IMG/VR virus record: IMGVR_UViG_3300039047_000098
Coordinates: 1-25,883 of that record
Source: a virus
Strand: one strand, 5' to 3'
Length of the DNA: 25,883 bases
In this document: positions 8,311 to 14,291 of the stretch, one piece after another
Layout: each line of letters begins with the position of its first letter
How positions within the stretch are numbered: the stretch's first letter is position 1
The notes under the pieces: model-generated
Database searches by the model: none
What the model saw: only the letters and a program-made list of their open reading frames with translations
Told to the model about the DNA's origin: nothing
Translations under genes and position numbers: made by a program

Positions 8311-8717
8311 TGCCAAATATTCTGTTCAACACCTTTACGGGTTTTTGTTTTTCCTACTTTTGTCATACCGATCTTTTCATAAAACCTATTGCCAATCTCA
8401 TTATCACAATTACATTTTAACATAAGCGGTCTAGGTAAATTTTCTACAATATATCTAGCTATGCCGTGTCTTTTAAAATCATCTAATACAGCTATCTCAT
8501 GAATTATCCAGCTGCTGTATTTTTTACTAAAACCATATCTGACAAAGCCCTTATCTTCACAAATCAAATACTTGTAGTTTGTACTTGAAGTCAAATACTT
8601 ATCCCATACTTGATATAAATTAAAAGATCCTATGTGTTCTTTGTCTTGTTTGTAAAGTTGTTTTAATAAGTCTTCGTCTGCTCGTGTAGCATGTCTTAAT
8701 TTATATTTAAATTTCAT
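8304..8717 (-). CDS. GNAT-family N-acyltransferase
   Basis: A 137-residue GNAT-fold protein. It has the core strand and acyl-CoA loop IIHEIAVLDDFKRHGIARYIV, with the pyrophosphate-binding R83-H-G-I-A turn, and the later motif LKCNCDNEIGNRFYEKIGMTKVG, which is the usual asparagine/fYek-Gf segment. GNATs move an acetyl or other acyl group from CoA to an amine. In this operon the natural acceptor is an amine installed on a modified base; GNATs also occur in known thymine-hypermodification clusters, and Mom of phage Mu is a diverged GNAT, so other base chemistry is possible. It overlaps the GATase by 11 bases and the next gene by 7. Confidence 0.85.
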   Translation of the reverse strand: MKFKYKLRHATRADEDLLKQLYKQDKEHIGSFNLYQVWDKYLTSSTNYKYLICEDKGFVRYGFSKKYSSWIIHEIAVLDDFKRHGIARYIVENLPRPLMLKCNCDNEIGNRFYEKIGMTKVGKTKTRKGVEQNIWQW

Positions 8718-9321
8718 ATATCTTATTAGCTTCTAACGGCTTGGGCATAAAAGTATTATCAACTCTTTTAAAAATATCTCTTGTTGAAGCTACAAACTTT
8801 GCATTATCATACTCTAATATCCAGCAAGGTCTTTTTTTATTTCTAATTACAAATAAGTTTTCTTTTTCATCAAGAATAATACCTGCAAAACTTCCCCTAA
8901 TATCATTTACAAATCTTTCAATAAGCTTTTTATCATTACCGCATCTTTGAATTAATATTTCTCCGTCATTATCGGTTTCCATAAAAATATTGTATGCATT
9001 TTCCATTTGTTTTTTGGTACGCATGTCAATAACACCATTGAAAACCAAAGACATATTGTCTATATGTATTGGCTGATTATTTTTATGATTTTTAAAATCG
9101 CCAGAAGTAGAGTACCTATTATGATAAATAATCTTATTAGTTAAAGGCAATTTAACCTCTTTAAGATCGTGGTATTTTCTTGTTATTAATTTTTTATCTT
9201 TAACAAAGCTATACCCAAAACTATGTATGCCCCTGATTGAGCTTTCTGCTATGATATCCTGTAAAATCTGTATATGATTTTGTTTAGGGTTTTCACAGCT
9301 ATAACCTACAATTCCGCACAT
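8707..9321 (-). CDS. Stand-alone class II glutamine amidotransferase
   Basis: A 204-residue protein starting MCGIVGY, so that Cys2 becomes the N-terminal nucleophile after Met removal. The ATG at 9321 is required for this; it overlaps the upstream TGA as TGATG. Family hallmarks follow: HNRYSTSGD (residues 67-75, with Arg69 for glutamine binding, replacing the usual HTRWAT), FNGVI (94-98, replacing HNG) and ETDNDGE (115-121, the usual TD-x-E-like motif). It would release ammonia from glutamine, or bind glutamine as a gamma-glutamyl donor. No synthetase or isomerase domain is fused, so the partner acceptor must be another protein, plausibly the pyrophosphorylase-like neighbour. The ntn-hydrolase fold call is strong; the acceptor is inference. 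Confidence 0.9.
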   Translation of the reverse strand: MCGIVGYSCENPKQNHIQILQDIIAESSIRGIHSFGYSFVKDKKLITRKYHDLKEVKLPLTNKIIYHNRYSTSGDFKNHKNNQPIHIDNMSLVFNGVIDMRTKKQMENAYNIFMETDNDGEILIQRCGNDKKLIERFVNDIRGSFAGIILDEKENLFVIRNKKRPCWILEYDNAKFVASTRDIFKRVDNTFMPKPLEANKIYEI

Positions 9322-10202
9322 CAATAAAGACTTTCCCCCGATCTAATTTGTCTTTGTTTTGCAAACTCTTGTTCTTCAACAGCTGTTCCACATTTTTGCA
9401 TATTATGTCTGTAATACATTACTAGTGATATTCTTGTAGCTTTTTCATCTACTTTTGTTATTGGTGTATTTCCGTGCCATTGATGAACATCACACAACAA
9501 TAAATCACAATTTTGCATATCAAAAGCGACTGCCCATTGCGGAATAACAAAATATCCGCCCTTATACAAGCCCTCTCTTAATACAACTAAATTTCCAAAA
9601 CCTTTTTCAAAGTCCCCTTTATCTGTGTGCACTGCTGTCTGCCAATTTTTATTTACAGTAATTGTTGTGAAAGCGGTGTCTTTTATAACAAAATCTTGAG
9701 CTGTATTGTCAGCAACTTCTCTTTGTAAAGCATAATGTTCAGGCATTAATTCAGAATATTTATTATCGACAAACTTTATAATCCCATAAGCTTTTTTAAA
9801 TTTATCAAACTCTTTTTGATTAAAAGCTGTTTGTCTGCAATATGGGAATCTAACATTTCTATCAAAATAGCCAATAATACCGCTATTAACCTGATCCCCG
9901 TGATTAGTATTTGATATTGTGCCGTCAGTTTTAAGTCTTTTTCTGCCCTGTTTGCCTGAAGCTTTATTTCTATTATTTGTTGCTCCAGCTGCTGATTTTA
10001 AATTTTGGTATGCTGTTTTTGCTATATTTGCTGGTATAACATTTTTTCTAAATTTTGCAATACAATTACCTGAAACTTCGTCATATACATCTGCGTCATA
10101 ATCAATAAGAATTTTATAGCTTGTGTCATTCAGCAATGCCCCAGCTAGTTCACTAGCTTCTTTATCTGTTAATTCAGGTTTTAAATATATTTCTCTAGCC
10201 AT
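9321..10202 (-). CDS. TET/JBP-type 2-oxoglutarate/Fe(II) DNA dioxygenase
   Basis: A 293-residue protein with the TET/JBP arrangement. The iron ligands are H192-T-D194 in the phrase WQTAVHTDKGDF, and distal H243 in DVHQWHGNTP; R257 in ATRISLVMYYR would bind 2-oxoglutarate. Upstream, FPYCRQTAFN (119-128) is the conserved Cys-Arg turn seen before the double-stranded beta helix in this family. The LVVLREGLYKGGYFVIPQWAVAFDMQNCDLLLCD stretch is a classic beta-helix core. Members oxidise the 5-methyl of thymine (JBP) or 5-methylcytosine (TET) in DNA. No cytosine-5 methyltransferase is visible in the window, which favours thymine, but one could lie outside. The N-terminal 110 residues carry a basic linker (ASGKQGRKRLK). 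Confidence 0.85.
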   Translation of the reverse strand: MAREIYLKPELTDKEASELAGALLNDTSYKILIDYDADVYDEVSGNCIAKFRKNVIPANIAKTAYQNLKSAAGATNNRNKASGKQGRKRLKTDGTISNTNHGDQVNSGIIGYFDRNVRFPYCRQTAFNQKEFDKFKKAYGIIKFVDNKYSELMPEHYALQREVADNTAQDFVIKDTAFTTITVNKNWQTAVHTDKGDFEKGFGNLVVLREGLYKGGYFVIPQWAVAFDMQNCDLLLCDVHQWHGNTPITKVDEKATRISLVMYYRHNMQKCGTAVEEQEFAKQRQIRSGESLY

Positions 10203-10785
10203 TTGTCAATTTCTCTAATGCTTTGAATATTGTATCAGTCAAATTATCTGTTCCAAATTCTTCTCTAAGTTGCAACTCCATTTTTTTGAAAACAGGCTCT
10301 GTATCGTCATTTAAAAACAATTGTATCATGCGTACATGACTTGATTCAGCTTCCTCTGGGTATTCTATAGTTTCATTGTAGTTGTTAGAAACTTCAAATG
10401 TAAGTTTTGACTCAACACCTAGTTCTTGCTCTGCAAAACCCCAATCTAAAAGCTGTTCTGTGCCAAAATTATTTGCTAGCATGTCCCAGTCCCAATCTCC
10501 AGTATTTTTATTTAATCTGATATTTAGTTCTCTTTCTTCTTCCTCAGAAAGATCTAATTCAAGGCATGGTACTTTCTTAATGTTTAACATTTTAGCAACT
10601 TTCACTCTTTGGTGTCCGCCAATAATAATGTTTTTTCTGTCTTTGTTTTTGTTTATTAAAACAGGATCTACAAAGCCAAAATTTTCTAATGATTCTTTTA
10701 ATTCTTCGTAAGCTTTTTCTGACAATTGTCTTGGATTGTAATCAGCTTCTATTAATTCGTTCGGGTGTTTTTCAATTATCTTCAT
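10195..10785 (-). CDS. ParB/Srx-domain protein without a methyltransferase domain
   Basis: A 196-residue protein whose first 100 residues form a ParB/sulfiredoxin-type domain: NPR at 17-19, the FGFVDPVLIN strand and IIIGGHQR (GGHQR at 56-60, the nucleotide-binding motif). The phrase NTGDWDWDMLANNFGTEQLLDWGF follows, typical of ParB-like domains attached to phage DNA methyltransferases, but here the chain ends in an unrelated acidic-basic region. ATG 10785 is preferred to 10788 because AGG then sits 5 bases away. Related domains can bind CTP or ATP, nick DNA or phosphorylate serine. Its second-in-line place in the modification operon suggests it targets or primes the base-modifying enzymes. 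The exact reaction is unknown. Confidence 0.8.
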   Translation of the reverse strand: MKIIEKHPNELIEADYNPRQLSEKAYEELKESLENFGFVDPVLINKNKDRKNIIIGGHQRVKVAKMLNIKKVPCLELDLSEEEERELNIRLNKNTGDWDWDMLANNFGTEQLLDWGFAEQELGVESKLTFEVSNNYNETIEYPEEAESSHVRMIQLFLNDDTEPVFKKMELQLREEFGTDNLTDTIFKALEKLTNG

Positions 10786-11014
10786 CATATCCTATGCTGT
10801 AATTTTCTTCATCAAAAGTAGAATGTGCGTCCCATTCTTCGTGCGGTGTATGATCCTCGTCGCCGTGTGGGTCTGCTAAAACTATGTTTTCTATATTACC
10901 TTGACTGAACTTTCGCATATTTTTTGTTTTATTGTATGCTTCATGTCCAACATTACTGTTTTCTACTTCTTGATCAATTTGATTAAGTATTTTGTCAATT
11001 TTTGAGTCCGTCAT
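10772..11014 (-). CDS. Small acidic protein leading the modification operon, unknown
   Basis: An 80-residue protein with a strongly acidic second half (ADPHGDEDHTPHEEWDAHSTFDEENYSIGYDEDN spans about residues 47-80), containing several His, Asp and Glu. The first half is neutral to basic. It is the first gene after the promoter at 11106-11134 and overlaps the ParB-like gene. There is no clear ribosome binding site; the leader is AT-rich. I do not recognise a family. It could be a DNA mimic, a metal-binding accessory, or a regulator of the operon; nothing in the sequence decides this. Confidence 0.6.
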   Translation of the reverse strand: MTDSKIDKILNQIDQEVENSNVGHEAYNKTKNMRKFSQGNIENIVLADPHGDEDHTPHEEWDAHSTFDEENYSIGYDEDN

Positions 11015-11105
11015 CTACATATATGTAAATTTTAAACCCTAAATGATGATATTTTGAAGATTACATTGCTGTAAGTGTTGATATTGCTGAATATAATTTT
11101 TTAAG

Positions 11106-11134
11106 ATTATAACCCTAAAATTTGGGGCGGTAAA
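11106..11134 (-). promoter_or_regulatory. Candidate sigma70-type promoter for the modification operon
   Basis: On the minus strand, TTTACC (11134-11129) and a perfect TATAAT (11111-11106) are separated by 17 bases. The -35 matches 4 of 6 positions of TTGACA. Transcription would start near 11099 and run leftward into the acidic protein and the modification genes, leaving an 85-base AT-rich leader. Confidence 0.5.
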
Positions 11135-11158
11135 ATGAATATTGAGAAAACCCGCCCC
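11124..11158 (-). terminator. GC-rich hairpin after the HTH gene, possible terminator
   Basis: On the minus strand GGGGCGG (11158-11152) pairs with CCGCCCC (11130-11124) across a 21-base loop, a striking GC island in AT-rich sequence. It lies 9 bases after the HTH gene stop and is followed by AAATTTT. It could end the upstream transcript just before the modification operon promoter, whose -35 overlaps the distal arm. Confidence 0.45.
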
Positions 11159-11166
11159 GCTCAGCC

Positions 11167-11463
11167 CTATATGGCTTTGGTATTATAACAACAACGATCA
11201 GCGAGAAGATTCTGTGTTATTATATTCAATTTTTTAACAGCTCTTTTATATATCCTGCTGACAGATTGAGCTGTAATTCCGTATTTTTTACCAATTTTTG
11301 CATATGTCATTGTATCGTGGTAGAAATATACTTCTTTTTGTTTTTTTGTCCAAGATTGCTTGTGATCCTTAGACATTGCAACCATTATTGCTTTACCATA
11401 AAGAATACTATTTTCTGAATTTGCGTGTATATCATCAATATAATATTCAAATGATTGTTGCAT
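11167..11463 (-). CDS. Sigma-70 region-4-like helix-turn-helix protein
   Basis: A 98-residue protein whose residues 37-80 (WTKKQKEVYFYHDTMTYAKIGKKYGITAQSVSRIYKRAVKKLNI) follow the pattern of sigma factor region 4: a helix ending in a Glu-Val hydrophobic run, then the turn TYAKIGKKYGITAQSVSR and an RAVKKL ending. Region 2 is missing, so this is not a complete sigma factor. It could be a transcription activator, an anti-sigma-type competitor or a DNA-binding switch for late genes. It follows a membrane protein gene with a 17-base overlap and is the last gene before the modification operon promoter. Confidence 0.7.
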   Translation of the reverse strand: MQQSFEYYIDDIHANSENSILYGKAIMVAMSKDHKQSWTKKQKEVYFYHDTMTYAKIGKKYGITAQSVSRIYKRAVKKLNIITQNLLADRCCYNTKAI

Positions 11464-11722
11464 TTTCTACAAGATAAAGCAAAAATAAACAAATTGCAAC
11501 TACAAGTATATAAACACTCAACAATAAATTAAATTTAACATCAGTGTTATATTTAAAATATTGTCTTAGACTTGTGTTTGCAATAACCATTTTATGCTCA
11601 TATTGAATAGCTGCAAATTCAGGATCAAAAGTCATTTTGTCAGGGTTTCTCAAAACCTCATTTCTTTTTAATCTGTATTTATAATTATCCAATGTTTCAT
11701 GTATTGGGAATTTTTTATCCAT
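11447..11722 (-). CDS. Small single-pass membrane protein, unknown
   Basis: A 91-residue protein with a charged, soluble N-terminal part (residues 1-64) and one C-terminal transmembrane helix (LLLSVYILVVAICLFLLYLV, about 66-85). The start has GGAG 7 bases upstream (AACGGAGAACAAAATG). The orientation and short tail resemble a tail-anchored inner-membrane protein. No lysis-type dual-start or holin arrangement is evident. Function unknown. Confidence 0.65.
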   Translation of the reverse strand: MDKKFPIHETLDNYKYRLKRNEVLRNPDKMTFDPEFAAIQYEHKMVIANTSLRQYFKYNTDVKFNLLLSVYILVVAICLFLLYLVENATII

Positions 11723-11733
11723 TTTGTTCTCCG

Positions 11734-11994
11734 TTAAGCTTTAACATTTTCAGCTGAATTTGTCAAATCTTTTACTAAATCAGCAAGCATTTCTTTATCT
11801 TCGCCAAAAACCTGTTCAACATTTTTCATAAACTTTTCATAATGATCGAAATATATCCAGCTGACAATTTTGGAAAATTCCTCTTGATCTCCGTTTAGCT
11901 TTTCAATATTAATTTCTGAAATAGCTCCCAGTGAATCATTAATGCATTTATGAAGTAAGCTTATATAAACTTTACTATCTGTGTCTTGTATCAT
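11734..11994 (-). CDS. Small helical protein, unknown
   Basis: An 86-residue acidic, helical protein starting MIQDTDSKVYISLLHKCINDSLG. ATG 11994 is favoured because AAAGGCGATAAA places a good ribosome binding site 5 to 7 bases upstream and it begins right at the end of the preceding gene. The C-terminus has LADLVKDLTNSAENVKA. No family is recognised. Confidence 0.6.
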   Translation of the reverse strand: MIQDTDSKVYISLLHKCINDSLGAISEINIEKLNGDQEEFSKIVSWIYFDHYEKFMKNVEQVFGEDKEMLADLVKDLTNSAENVKA

Positions 11995-11995
11995 T

Positions 11996-12265
11996 TTATC
12001 GCCTTTCATTTACTTTAAATTGTTCAATCCAAGAGTTTGCTTGAGATGTCGAACTTTTGTAGAAGTCAAAAGCATACCAAGTTCTCCCGTATCTTTCGTG
12101 CCACTCTTTATCCCAAGCTTCTGCTTCAGGTGTAAAGGGTTTAGGAACTTTATTTTTTTTCATTCTTTCTTCTAATGTTCCTGCTTTTTTTCCCCATTGA
12201 TCGTATGTTGGGTGTGAATTGGCTTTTCTGTTTAGCCAAGCTTGTTCTCTTTTACTTAAACTCAT
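11996..12265 (-). CDS. Small protein, unknown (Trp/Lys-rich)
   Basis: An 89-residue protein starting MSLSKREQAWLNRKANSHPTYDQWGKKAGT. It is rich in Trp, Lys and Glu, and has a short TPEAEAWDKEWHERYGRTWYAF stretch. The ATG overlaps the stop of the upstream 59-residue gene as ATGA and has AAAGGC about 6 bases upstream. No family recognised; its neighbours are small regulatory or replication-linked genes. Confidence 0.6.
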   Translation of the reverse strand: MSLSKREQAWLNRKANSHPTYDQWGKKAGTLEERMKKNKVPKPFTPEAEAWDKEWHERYGRTWYAFDFYKSSTSQANSWIEQFKVNERR

Positions 12266-12441
12266 TTTCTTGCCTTTCTAATTGATGAAATATTATTATA
12301 TTCCATATATTCATATCCTAGTTCTTTAAGCTTTTTCACATACTTTGCTTTGACTTTTGGAAAAAAACAGCCAAGTCTTTTAATTGTTTTGTGATATCGC
12401 ATTGCTTTTCTTGATTCTTTTATTTCTTTTTCTTCATTCAT
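12262..12441 (-). CDS. Very small basic protein (59 aa), unknown
   Basis: The minus frame from ATG 12441 to TGA 12262 encodes 59 residues, beginning MNEEKEIKESRKAMRYHKTI and containing KRLGCFFPKVKAKYVKKLKEL. AAAGGC sits 8 bases before the ATG, the preceding gene ends 12 bases upstream, and the stop overlaps the next ATG as ATGA. This tight packing argues it is real despite the short length. The KRLGCFFPKVKAKYVKKLKELGYEY region suggests a small helical DNA- or RNA-contacting protein, but no family is recognised. Confidence 0.6.
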   Translation of the reverse strand: MNEEKEIKESRKAMRYHKTIKRLGCFFPKVKAKYVKKLKELGYEYMEYNNISSIRKARK

Positions 12442-12453
12442 TTTGTTTGCCTT

Positions 12454-12753
12454 TCAAAGTTCAGGTGTATATTGTGTCATTTCCATACCAACTTCTACTG
12501 CTTTGTCGTGTCTTTTATCCCAATTTGCACCTCTTAATTCTTCGTATTCAGCTTGAAGTGATCTACGACAACGGGCAATAGATTCCCAATTGGTAAGTCT
12601 GTTTGTATTTAATAAGTGTAGAATGTCTGTATCCCATTCATCTTTCAATTCAGATTCCCAAACCCAAGCAACAAGCTTGTGATCTGAATCTCTTAAATAC
12701 ACATTTATTTCTAGTGCATTTTTTACAAAATCTTTCAGCTGCTTATGTTTCAT
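12454..12753 (-). CDS. Small protein, unknown (replication-module gene)
   Basis: A 99-residue protein from ATG 12753, with GAGG 5 bases upstream. An upstream TTG would need a longer overlap with the methyltransferase gene. It contains LVAWVWESELKDEW, a basic WESIARCRRSLQAEYEELRG segment and NWDKRHDKAVEVGMEM, suggesting a helical nucleic-acid-associated protein. It overlaps the adenine methyltransferase end by 11 bases. Function unknown. Confidence 0.55.
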   Translation of the reverse strand: MKHKQLKDFVKNALEINVYLRDSDHKLVAWVWESELKDEWDTDILHLLNTNRLTNWESIARCRRSLQAEYEELRGANWDKRHDKAVEVGMEMTQYTPEL

Positions 12754-13252
12754 TTTTCCTCGCTTCCTCAATCATATTTGACAATTTTTTACCACTTACA
12801 AAGTCTTTTTCATTCAGCCTGTATGATCCCCACCAAACAACAACCATGCTTGGAAATGGTGCAGGTGCTAATTTTTCCCCGCCTTCAAATTTAATTCTAC
12901 CTTTAATAAAAGCAATGGTGCAATCATCATATATAAAATTATGAAACCATTTTGTATCTGTTCTTGCTGGTAATAATGCGACAGTTGTGCAATCGTTCTC
13001 TCTCCATTGCTGATGTGCTCTTGCAACAAAAAGACTAATCTTTTTTCCGTATGGACAATTCATATAATTAGACTCTAGCCAATCATATTCTAAGCAAGAC
13101 TTTTCAAGTGTATAATTAAACTTGCATAAAGCATTATCATCATCTGAGCAAACATCTAAATGAAATCTAAAATGATCGTTTAAAACATTGAAAAGCCACT
13201 TTGGTGTTCGCCAATCATCTTTATTGGAAGTAAATAGACCTTTATTTATCAT
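12743..13252 (-). CDS. dam: DNA N6-adenine methyltransferase (Dam-type, phage)
   Basis: A 169-residue protein of the phage Dam family (the short PF05869-like type). SNKDDWRTPKWLFNVLNDHF at the start is the family opener; the catalytic DPPY-like motif is NCPY at 65-68; then LFVARAHQQW, TTVALLPARTDTKWFH and AFIKGRIKFEGG, with PFPSMVVVWW near the end, all typical. It would methylate adenine N6, commonly in GATC. The start overlaps the upstream stop as TAATG. Whether it protects the phage from restriction or marks DNA for other proteins cannot be told. Confidence 0.88.
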   Translation of the reverse strand: MINKGLFTSNKDDWRTPKWLFNVLNDHFRFHLDVCSDDDNALCKFNYTLEKSCLEYDWLESNYMNCPYGKKISLFVARAHQQWRENDCTTVALLPARTDTKWFHNFIYDDCTIAFIKGRIKFEGGEKLAPAPFPSMVVVWWGSYRLNEKDFVSGKKLSNMIEEARKNET

Positions 13253-13656
13253 TATTCTATACCTTTAAGAAAGCTTTTTGATACAATGCCATTTTCTTTA
13301 AACTTTTCATATTCTATTTCATTTTCAGTTTTGTAAAGCCCCTCAGACCTTAACAGCTTGATTGCGTTCTTATGTTGATTGCTATTATTACCCTCAGTGT
13401 AATGAAATTTCATAAATTTAATTAATTGATATTTGCCCTCTTTATATTCTACCAAATGTTCTTTTAAATTGTCTAATACTTCATCTTTGTCATATTCATA
13501 ACCCAAAATTGTATTAATGATTTTAAAATTTAAATTACCAAGCCCCGCATGATTTGAAGTCGTAAAAAAATATAATACTAACATTTTATATTCCAATGAT
13601 AAATCCATAAACCAAACTTCTTCCCATATTGTGTTTTCAATTTGTCTTTTTGACAT
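13252..13656 (-). CDS. Replication-initiator-like winged-helix protein
   Basis: A 134-residue protein beginning MSKRQIENTIWEEVWFMDLS, followed by LEYKMLVLYFFTTSNHAGLGNLNFKIINTILGYEYDKDEVLDNLK. The LS-x-E-x-K-x-L-x-L-Y-F-x-T pattern with a following short HTH-like region matches the N-terminal domain of phage replisome organisers (DnaD/initiator-like). A DnaD or helicase-loader C-terminus is not present, so it may be a truncated or split initiator. GGAGG stands 5 bases before the ATG. Context with SSB-like, NinG-like and Dam genes supports replication. Confidence 0.6.
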   Translation of the reverse strand: MSKRQIENTIWEEVWFMDLSLEYKMLVLYFFTTSNHAGLGNLNFKIINTILGYEYDKDEVLDNLKEHLVEYKEGKYQLIKFMKFHYTEGNNSNQHKNAIKLLRSEGLYKTENEIEYEKFKENGIVSKSFLKGIE

Positions 13657-14037
13657 TCATTCCTCCAATGATTTAATTTTTTCTCTAATTTTAGTTCTAA
13701 ATTCTTTTGATAAAAAATATTTCTTTTCTCCAGACTTTAACGGCTTATTAGCTCTTTGTCTTAATTTTTCAAATCGCTTTGATCCCAACATATATTGTTT
13801 GTGCATCATATGATCTACTGGGTTTCCCCCCAAATGACTATGACAGCCATAACAAAGTGCTTCGCAATTTTCCTCATCAAATCTGACACCCCATTTTCCA
13901 CGGCTGAAAAAATGCGAACAATGAAGAGCATTTGTTGGGGGTACATATTTTTTTTGACACCTTTGACAAGTCCAATTATCTCTTGTGCGAATATATTGCG
14001 ACCAAAGCTTATCTGAAGTTGTAGTTTTTATGCCCAT
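13657..14037 (-). CDS. NinG/HNH-like zinc-binding recombination nuclease
   Basis: A 126-residue protein with the arrangement of lambda NinG and related HNH nucleases: SQYIRTRDNWTCQRC (C24, C27), then ALHCSHFFSRGKWGVRFDEENCEALCYGCHSHLGGNP (H42 in CSHF, C62 and C65). The two Cys pairs probably bind zinc around a His-containing active loop. NinG acts in phage recombination, and such proteins can cut branched DNA. The C-terminus is Lys-rich (SGEKKYFLSKEFRTKIREKIK). It overlaps the SSB-like gene stop/start as TAATG. Confidence 0.8.
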   Translation of the reverse strand: MGIKTTTSDKLWSQYIRTRDNWTCQRCQKKYVPPTNALHCSHFFSRGKWGVRFDEENCEALCYGCHSHLGGNPVDHMMHKQYMLGSKRFEKLRQRANKPLKSGEKKYFLSKEFRTKIREKIKSLEE

Positions 14038-14291
14038 TAAAACGGCAAGTCATCAGGGTGTACTTCTGCGTCTTCGTCATCTTTTTTATATTTAGATGCT
14101 TCTTCTTCAGTTTGAAATTGTAAAGACAAAAACGGCTTGTCATCTTTTTTTGATCTCTTTCCCCAAACTGCTACTTCCATTTGAACACCATTGACTTTTA
14201 CTGCACCTTTATATTTCGGGTGTGATTCAGTAGTTGCATATTTATTTAAAAAAGCAACTCCGCTATTATCTTTGTCTATGTTAATTGCCAT
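14037..14291 (-). CDS. Single-stranded DNA-binding-like protein with SSB-type acidic tip
   Basis: An 84-residue protein with a beta-rich core (YKGAVKVNGVQMEVAVWGKRS ... KPFLSLQFQ) and an acidic tail ending HPDDLPF, very close to the DDIPF tip by which bacterial SSB recruits partner enzymes. The core is shorter than a full OB-fold SSB, and its NKY..TESHPKY..G opening resembles small phage ssDNA-binding proteins. The start has GGAGGAATAA before the ATG. It lies between the NinG-like gene and a possible recombination protein, a logical place for a DNA-annealing partner. Confidence 0.6.
   Translation of the reverse strand: MAINIDKDNSGVAFLNKYATTESHPKYKGAVKVNGVQMEVAVWGKRSKKDDKPFLSLQFQTEEEASKYKKDDEDAEVHPDDLPF

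Noticed and set aside
9321-9324. TTG start one codon upstream of the amidotransferase ATG (giving MMCGIVGY)
   Set aside because: Class II amidotransferases need Cys directly after the initiator Met; only the ATG at 9321 exposes Cys2 as the N-terminal nucleophile.
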